A stretch of 33,336 nucleotides of DNA from Catellatospora tritici (GTDB lineage: Bacteria > Actinomycetota > Actinomycetes > Mycobacteriales > Micromonosporaceae): the NCBI RefSeq assembly GCF_019083965.1, contig NZ_JAHRCY010000044.1, forward strand, positions 1 through 33,336, written 5' to 3'. Within the stretch, counting starts at the first letter, position 1. The number at the start of each line of letters is the position of its first letter. The translations under genes and the position numbers were made by a program. Positions 28,713-33,336 of the stretch are shown here, piece by piece. The notes under the pieces were generated by a model that was not told where the DNA came from, did not search any database, and worked only from the letters and a program-made list of their open reading frames with translations.

Positions 28713-31679
28713 TCACGTCGCATGGTCGACCCACGCCACACCGACTGTGGTGGCGTGACCATCACGGACGAATAGTGCACGACCCGGGCGAAATTCAGCA
28801 CGGGACAGGCTAACCGGGAACGGTGTATGGAAGATCCGATCCCCGTCTACGGGATCTGGAGCGAAGCACAGGCCGTAGCGACTTTGCTTGACCGCCTGCA
28901 GAAGTGGACTGTAGGCACCCAGAATGCTCGCTTCACCTTCGGCCACGACAAAGGCGCCTGCCGTGACTGCGACATTGATGAGTTCGGCGAGTGCGTTCTC
29001 AGCCACGGTTCCAGCGAGGTCAGCGATGCCTTCCATGACCAGCACTGTGGGCGCGGTCAGGCTACTCTCGAGCAGCGCCTTAGCCTGGGCTTCTGATGCT
29101 TCCACGCCGAGGTTTTGTGTCGTCCACAGCCCAGGCCCGCCGACGTGGGAAAAGCGAGCGGCGGTGAACACGTGGGTCCGAACCTCGGGCACGGCTCTGC
29201 ACAGCGCGACGACGACGGTCCGTATGGCCGATGAGCGCCCGGAGCGTGCTGGACCGGCGATCACAAAGGCACCCTTCGGGTCGAACGGCACCGGCGACAA
29301 CGACGCCGCGTCCAGGCCCAGCACAGGCAGCCCACCGACGCTCGTAGGCAAGTCGGAAAGGAGCACTCGCTCCGGCATCTTTAGCACCGGCGGTGCCAAC
29401 TGCACCTCGGCGCGCCGCTGCGCCTCGCTGAACTCTCTCAATGCTGCCGCTTGTCCGTGCAGGTCGGTCCGGTTGCCGAGGATCGCCACCTGCAATTCCG
29501 AACCGTCGACCATCCCACGCCCAGGAGGCGATGTCGGCTGCAGTACGTCAGGGGGCACGCCCAAGTCCAGGTAGGCGCCCGCATCGGCCAACCGCAGCAC
29601 GACCCGCGCCCCAATTACGGCGGCAAGCCGGCCGGGCAGTGCCGAGGGCTGCTCGGCGGTCACAATGACATGCACGCCGAGCGGACGGCCCTCCATGGCA
29701 AGTCGGCAGAAGGCTCCAAAGAGCCCGCTGCCGTCGGACTCATGAGCTTGGCGGAACTTGACGAGCCCATCGAGTATCAGTAGCACCCGCGGCTCTTGCA
29801 TGCCAGTCAGGCGACGGTAGTCCGAAAGAGTGCCGGTGCCGACGCGAGAGAACCGGTCGTCGCGCTCCACCACCATTTGACTGAGCATGCGCAGCAATCG
29901 GGCGAGCAGTTCTGGGTCACCGGCAGGCACGACTGCTCCAACGTGCGGGAGGTCCTCGATCATGGATAAGCCGCCATCGCCGAAGTCCACGCCGTAGACG
30001 AAACACGGCCCGCTGCGCACCGAGAAGCCAGCCGCTACCGCGAGCGTGCGCAGCAGCACAGTCTTTCCGGCGCCATTGGCGCCGAAGATCGCCAGGTTGC
30101 CCTGCGCATCCGGCCAATAGACCGCCGGCGGTTGCGCCTGTTGCTCGGGTTGGTCCAACACACCGAAGACGAGTTCATGGTCTTGACGCGACGTGACCAC
30201 GGTCGCCAAGTCGTAGGTCGGGCGCAGCGCGGGCAACATCGGCAGCGCTGGCCGCGGTAGCGCCACCATCTCCGCTGCCTGAGAGATCGCGGCGACTATC
30301 CGCTGGACATCTGTCGGCCCGGGGTGCACCCGCCCATGGCGCACCGTATCGCCAGGCCTGAACAACTCCGGCAGGAGGGACCAGCCTCCGACATACGCCG
30401 TCTGGAACTGGACCGGCAGATCTGGCCCGCTCCGGGAGGCTGCTCGCCCTGGGATACCAGGAGCAAAGTGCGCGGCAAGCGGTGATCCCAGCACACTTGC
30501 GCTGTCCGCGTCGTCAGCGCACCGCAGGGCGACCCGTAGGTTCATGTGCACCCCCAGGCTGCCGGAACTCCCGAGCACCAGCTCAGGGCGTTGGGTAGCG
30601 ACGACCAAATGCACACCCAATGAGCGACCGAGCATGGCGACACGCTTGATGCCATCAACGAAATCGGGCAGCTCCCTGATGATGGACGCGAACTCATCAA
30701 CTATGATCACGAGCCTCGGCGGGGCGTCTACGACGCCCTTCTGCTCCAACGCCAGGAAACTGGGAACCCCGTGTGCCGCGCAGAACCGCTCTCGACGAGT
30801 GAGTTCGGCAAAGAGCGAGTTCACAGTCCGCCGCCCTTGGTGCTGGTCGAGCTCAGTGATCATGCCGACCGTGTGCGGGAGACTTACCACGTCGCGGAAG
30901 GCCGAGCCGCCCTTGTAGTCGAAAAGCAGGAAGGTCAGCCGCTGCGGACTGTGTGCCGCAGCCATGGCGACGACCCAGGACAGGAGAAACTCGCTCTTTC
31001 CGGAGCCCGTGGTGCCAGCGACGAAAGCATGAGGCCCGTCGGCGTTCAAGTCGAGCGAGTGCGGCCCGGTCGCGGTCCGACCGACTACGGCCCGGAGACT
31101 GCCGGCGCGCTGAGGCGGCGCTTTGGCGAGAGGACCCGAGACGATGGATCCATTCGCCAACCATTGATCAAGAACCGCATCGGGTGTCGCCTCCAGTAAT
31201 ACGTCGCCGGCATTGAACAGGCAGACGCTGTGCGGCAGCTCCGTCGCCCGGTCGCCCGCAGCGGGCAGAGTGCCCGCCGCGGTGTCCGTCGGCAGCAGTA
31301 GTCGCAATCTTGTGATCAGGCCCGTCGGGACCGGCTGACCGGGGACCACCACCTCAAAGTTCAGGCTAATCAGTTGGAGCGGAATGTCTTCACTTGGACG
31401 CAACTGCACCGGGATGACGGGCTTCTTCCGGTGGGTAGCGTAGGCAATCTCGTCGCGCACCCACTCCGACCCGACGGATTCGGGTGTTAGGACAACGACA
31501 AAGGCCACGCAGTCGCCGATGCTTCTTTCGATAACGTCGGCGAAACGGTCGCCTGCACTGAGGCTGATGTCGTACCAAACACTAATGCCCGCAGTCCGCA
31601 GACCGAGCGCCAGCTCGTCCACATATGACCGATCCGTACGGCTGTAACTGAGGAAGACTTGGGCGCCCACACCGATCAT
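28713..31679 (-). CDS. TIR-domain FtsK/SpoIIIE (EccC-like) triple ATPase
   Basis: 988 residues from ATG 31679 (GGTGAGAG upstream); the in-frame ATG at 31709 and the longer frame to 31793 run through the upstream gene's tail. An N-terminal TIR domain (~6-130) has VFLSYSRTDRSYVDEL, SVWYDISLSAGDRFADVIE and SEWVRDEIAYA, where Glu77 sits at the catalytic position of NAD-cleaving TIRs. Then come three RecA-like FtsK/SpoIIIE ATPase units: P-loop GTTGSGKS (~222-229) with VIIVDEF; P-loop GANGAGKT (~533-540) with LLILDGL; and a degenerate third GPARSGRS (~809-816) lacking the Lys. Three such modules in tandem is the plan of EccC, the type VII secretion motor, but EccC normally begins with membrane helices; here a TIR domain replaces them. 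No esx, eccB/D/E or mycP gene is in view. Divergent neighbour: a membrane-WD40 gene. Confidence 0.88.
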   Translation of the reverse strand: MIGVGAQVFLSYSRTDRSYVDELALGLRTAGISVWYDISLSAGDRFADVIERSIGDCVAFVVVLTPESVGSEWVRDEIAYATHRKKPVIPVQLRPSEDIPLQLISLNFEVVVPGQPVPTGLITRLRLLLPTDTAAGTLPAAGDRATELPHSVCLFNAGDVLLEATPDAVLDQWLANGSIVSGPLAKAPPQRAGSLRAVVGRTATGPHSLDLNADGPHAFVAGTTGSGKSEFLLSWVVAMAAAHSPQRLTFLLFDYKGGSAFRDVVSLPHTVGMITELDQHQGRRTVNSLFAELTRRERFCAAHGVPSFLALEQKGVVDAPPRLVIIVDEFASIIRELPDFVDGIKRVAMLGRSLGVHLVVATQRPELVLGSSGSLGVHMNLRVALRCADDADSASVLGSPLAAHFAPGIPGRAASRSGPDLPVQFQTAYVGGWSLLPELFRPGDTVRHGRVHPGPTDVQRIVAAISQAAEMVALPRPALPMLPALRPTYDLATVVTSRQDHELVFGVLDQPEQQAQPPAVYWPDAQGNLAIFGANGAGKTVLLRTLAVAAGFSVRSGPCFVYGVDFGDGGLSMIEDLPHVGAVVPAGDPELLARLLRMLSQMVVERDDRFSRVGTGTLSDYRRLTGMQEPRVLLILDGLVKFRQAHESDGSGLFGAFCRLAMEGRPLGVHVIVTAEQPSALPGRLAAVIGARVVLRLADAGAYLDLGVPPDVLQPTSPPGRGMVDGSELQVAILGNRTDLHGQAAALREFSEAQRRAEVQLAPPVLKMPERVLLSDLPTSVGGLPVLGLDAASLSPVPFDPKGAFVIAGPARSGRSSAIRTVVVALCRAVPEVRTHVFTAARFSHVGGPGLWTTQNLGVEASEAQAKALLESSLTAPTVLVMEGIADLAGTVAENALAELINVAVTAGAFVVAEGEASILGAYSPLLQAVKQSRYGLCFAPDPVDGDRIFHTPFPVSLSRAEFRPGRALFVRDGHATTVGVAWVDHAT

Positions 31680-31689
31680 CGTACGGCTC

Positions 31690-31920
31690 TCACCAAGCTG
31701 TCGCGCCATCACTGCCCAGCATGGGCGGCGTGCGCACCTCCTTTGCTCGTAAGAGTGCCAGCTCGGACAGCCACGACTCGGTCGCCTCGACACACTCCTT
31801 GACCACCGTGGTGACCCGGGTGTAATGGTTGCGGGCCACGGTCAGGACATAGCCGATGCCCAGCTCACGCAGCCGTTGCCGCAGTGACGAACCCGACCCT
31901 CACCCGGGGCACGGCCGTAA
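31690..31920 (-). pseudogene. transposase scrap fused to the tail of an upstream gene
   Basis: A minus frame runs SLRQRLRELGIGYVLTVARN, then HYTRVTTVVKECVEATESWL and SELALLRAKEVRTPPML to TGA 31690-31692, 11 bases before the TIR gene start. The first part resembles IS701/DDE_5 transposases (LRxxLxxxGxGYVLAVARNH). The second part does not, and may be the 3' end of a gene that once preceded the TIR gene in an operon. The fragment has no start. Sequence beyond 31920 to 32024 shows no gene. Confidence 0.5.
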
Positions 31921-32024
31921 GCTTCATCACGCAGATCCGGGGCGCCGAATTCCTGTCGTGGTCACGGCGGACCGGTCGGCTTGGCATGTCTCGTGAAGGC
32001 CTAGCTGTGCCACCATAATGGATA

Positions 32025-33242
32025 GTGTCGGGCCTGTGGCGGGCCTGTCACACTAGCCAGGTGCTGGCTTCAATCATGCCCGGTGTACGCGAGATACGAA
32101 CACCGCTGGCGACAGGCTATGCGTGGATTCTCGTCGTGTATCTTGCCGTCGGGCATCGGCTGCCGGACGCCGCGAGTTCCACTGGCTTGCTCGCCGATGT
32201 GTACCGCATCGGTCGGCTTGTCACACCTGCGGGCATCGCCGTCGCGGTAAGCGTCGTGGCCTATCTGACCGGGGTCGTGGTTCAGCCACTGGCTTCAATG
32301 CTGACCAAGGTCGTACTCAAGTGGCGGCGGGTGGTTCCGGACCGGCTTGCGCGCGTAGCGGGCAAGCCGCCCGAAGAACAGATCAAAAAGGCGTTCGAAG
32401 GCATCGAGATCGACCGCTTGGCCGACCGTGTACGCGACGACGCGCAGTTCCGCGCCGCAGTAGTGCGGCACGGAGTGGAAGTTAGCCGGCATGCCTTCGC
32501 AGGCATCGACGCATCGCGCCTCGATGATCTGCTATTGAAGAAGTCGGCAGTTCGTCAACAGGCAGTCCAAGAGGCGGTGACCCTGGACGCTTCGCGGCAT
32601 TCCGTGAAGCTGAGCGAAGACCTGCTGCGTCAAATGGTTCAGCGAATGCAACGCCACGCGGACCGGGCCGCGACGGAGTACGACCGGCACACCACCGAAT
32701 CCGACTTCCGTGCCGGAATGGCCTGGCCACTGCTCGGCCTGCTCGTGGTGTTGTCTGTCCGGGTGTCGGTGTGGTGGCTTGGCGGCCTACCCGCGGTAAT
32801 ACTGCTGCTCTCCTCGGCCAGCGCCGCATCTCTACAGGCCACGATGCTGTTAATGACGGTCATCGCCTCCCGCGGCTACGACGAGCCCGCGATACAGTCG
32901 CTGGACACGACCCCTCCGCAACAACTGATCAACGACAAAGCCGGAACGGCCCGATGGGTGAGCCCTGCAGCCCTAGCGGTGACCGCCTTGGCGATCAGTG
33001 CGGACAACAAGATGATTGCAGGTGGCACCAGCGACGGACTCCTGCTGGTGTGGGATGCGGACACCGGTAGCCTGCGGCATTCGGTGGCAGCTCATCGAGA
33101 CACCATCGAGGCCCTTGCCTTCACTCCCGATGGCTCCCGGTTGGTCACGTCCAGTCAAGACGACACCACCCTTGTCTGGGATTGCACTTCCGGCACTCAG
33201 CTACGTGTGCTAGTGCCTCGTCACGCGGCCTTGATGGTGTAA
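32025..33242 (+). CDS. membrane protein with C-terminal WD40 repeats, truncated
   Basis: The frame opens at GTG 32025; GTG 32061 or ATG 32076 are likelier starts. Two N-terminal membrane segments (GYAWILVVYLAVGH; GIAVAVSVVAYLTGVVVQPL) are followed by ~170 charged, mostly helical residues (QIKKAFEGIEIDRLADRVRD; EDLLRQMVQRMQRHADRAAT). A further hydrophobic pair follows (PLLGLLVVLSVRVSVWWLGG; VILLLSSASAASLQATMLL). The end holds two WD40 units: LAISADNKMIAGGTSDGLLL-VWD and LAFTPDGSRLVTSSQDDTTL-VWD. A propeller needs about seven, but coding ends at LRVL and the last residues derive from IS630-like DNA (from about 33210). The original gene was therefore longer. It is divergent from the TIR-FtsK gene, 350 bases away. 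Confidence 0.75.
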   Translation: MSGLWRACHTSQVLASIMPGVREIRTPLATGYAWILVVYLAVGHRLPDAASSTGLLADVYRIGRLVTPAGIAVAVSVVAYLTGVVVQPLASMLTKVVLKWRRVVPDRLARVAGKPPEEQIKKAFEGIEIDRLADRVRDDAQFRAAVVRHGVEVSRHAFAGIDASRLDDLLLKKSAVRQQAVQEAVTLDASRHSVKLSEDLLRQMVQRMQRHADRAATEYDRHTTESDFRAGMAWPLLGLLVVLSVRVSVWWLGGLPAVILLLSSASAASLQATMLLMTVIASRGYDEPAIQSLDTTPPQQLINDKAGTARWVSPAALAVTALAISADNKMIAGGTSDGLLLVWDADTGSLRHSVAAHRDTIEALAFTPDGSRLVTSSQDDTTLVWDCTSGTQLRVLVPRHAALMV

Positions 33243-33336
33243 CCCGGCTCGCGAATTCGTGAGTTCGGGGCGAAGTTGGTCTTGGGTTGGGCGCGGTGGT
33301 TGCGCCATCGGATGTAGGCGCCGATCGCTGCGTCCT
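33221..33336 (-). pseudogene. IS630-like transposase C-terminus, runs off the window
   Basis: The minus frame from the window edge reads DAAIGAYIRWRNHRAQPKTN, then FAPNSRIREPGYTIKAA to TGA 33221-33223. The AYIxWRNxRAxPKT ending is typical of IS630-group transposases. The stop lies inside the 3' end of the WD40 frame, marking the insertion point. Only the C-terminus is visible, so completeness cannot be judged. Confidence 0.6.

Noticed and set aside
28713..33242. A full type VII (ESX) secretion locus
   Set aside because: No WXG100 proteins, EccB, EccD, EccE or mycosin genes are present; only the EccC-like ATPase architecture is found.

Overview
The window is high-GC DNA with actinobacterial codon use. 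AfsR/SARP-type regulation, a HspR-like MerR regulator, a VanJ-like protein, DICT/EAL signalling and IS607/ISL3/IS110 remnants point to an actinomycete, most plausibly of the Micromonosporaceae/Streptomyces type (inference; no rRNA or complete tRNA is present). Much of it is accessory DNA: core-looking operons are separated by stretches of broken insertion sequences and gene fragments.

Layout. 1-260: an inverted repeat, a very short coding tail and the 3' end of a tRNA (possible attachment-site scar). 263-2726: HNH nuclease, lipoprotein, IS607-type recombinase with a degraded C-terminus, methyltransferase. 3022-5113: a gene cut by a 215-bp MITE-like element, an ISL3 scrap, a secreted Cys-repeat protein, a transposase scrap and a second, inverted copy of the same element. 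5191-6731: HAD-like hydrolase followed by a mosaic of truncated genes ending at a strong hairpin. 6791-11569: secreted FG-GAP protein divergent from a 953-aa AfsR/SARP regulator. 12312-13427: VanY-like D,D-peptidase and the third MITE copy. 13599-17268: an EAL-DICT phosphodiesterase, a small winged-helix protein and a membrane GGDEF cyclase (a cyclic di-GMP module). 17519-19908: two STAS proteins (one frameshifted), a HspR-like regulator and Hsp20. 20284-21448: a VanJ-like membrane phosphoesterase. 21775-24113: a tightly overlapping operon of a membrane-anchored protein, an atypical Nramp transporter and two PRC-barrel-type proteins. 24516-28653: small unknown genes inside an IS graveyard (IS110, ISL3, IS6). 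28713-33242: a TIR-domain protein fused to a triple-ATPase FtsK/EccC-like motor, divergent from a membrane protein with C-terminal WD40 repeats that is itself cut by an IS630-like element running off the window.

Three points stand out. First, a nearly identical ~52-bp sequence with the palindrome CACGCTGCGTG lies upstream of both the VanY-like gene (12414) and the VanJ-like gene (20369), 8 kb apart. This suggests one regulator controls a dispersed cell-wall/glycopeptide-resistance regulon. Second, the TIR-FtsK/EccC fusion next to a membrane-WD40 gene is a candidate undescribed conflict or secretion-linked system. Third, three 215-bp copies of a non-coding element share terminal sequences with the IS6-family element at 27692-28508, which suggests a MITE family mobilised in trans; two inverted copies bracket the secreted-protein gene.
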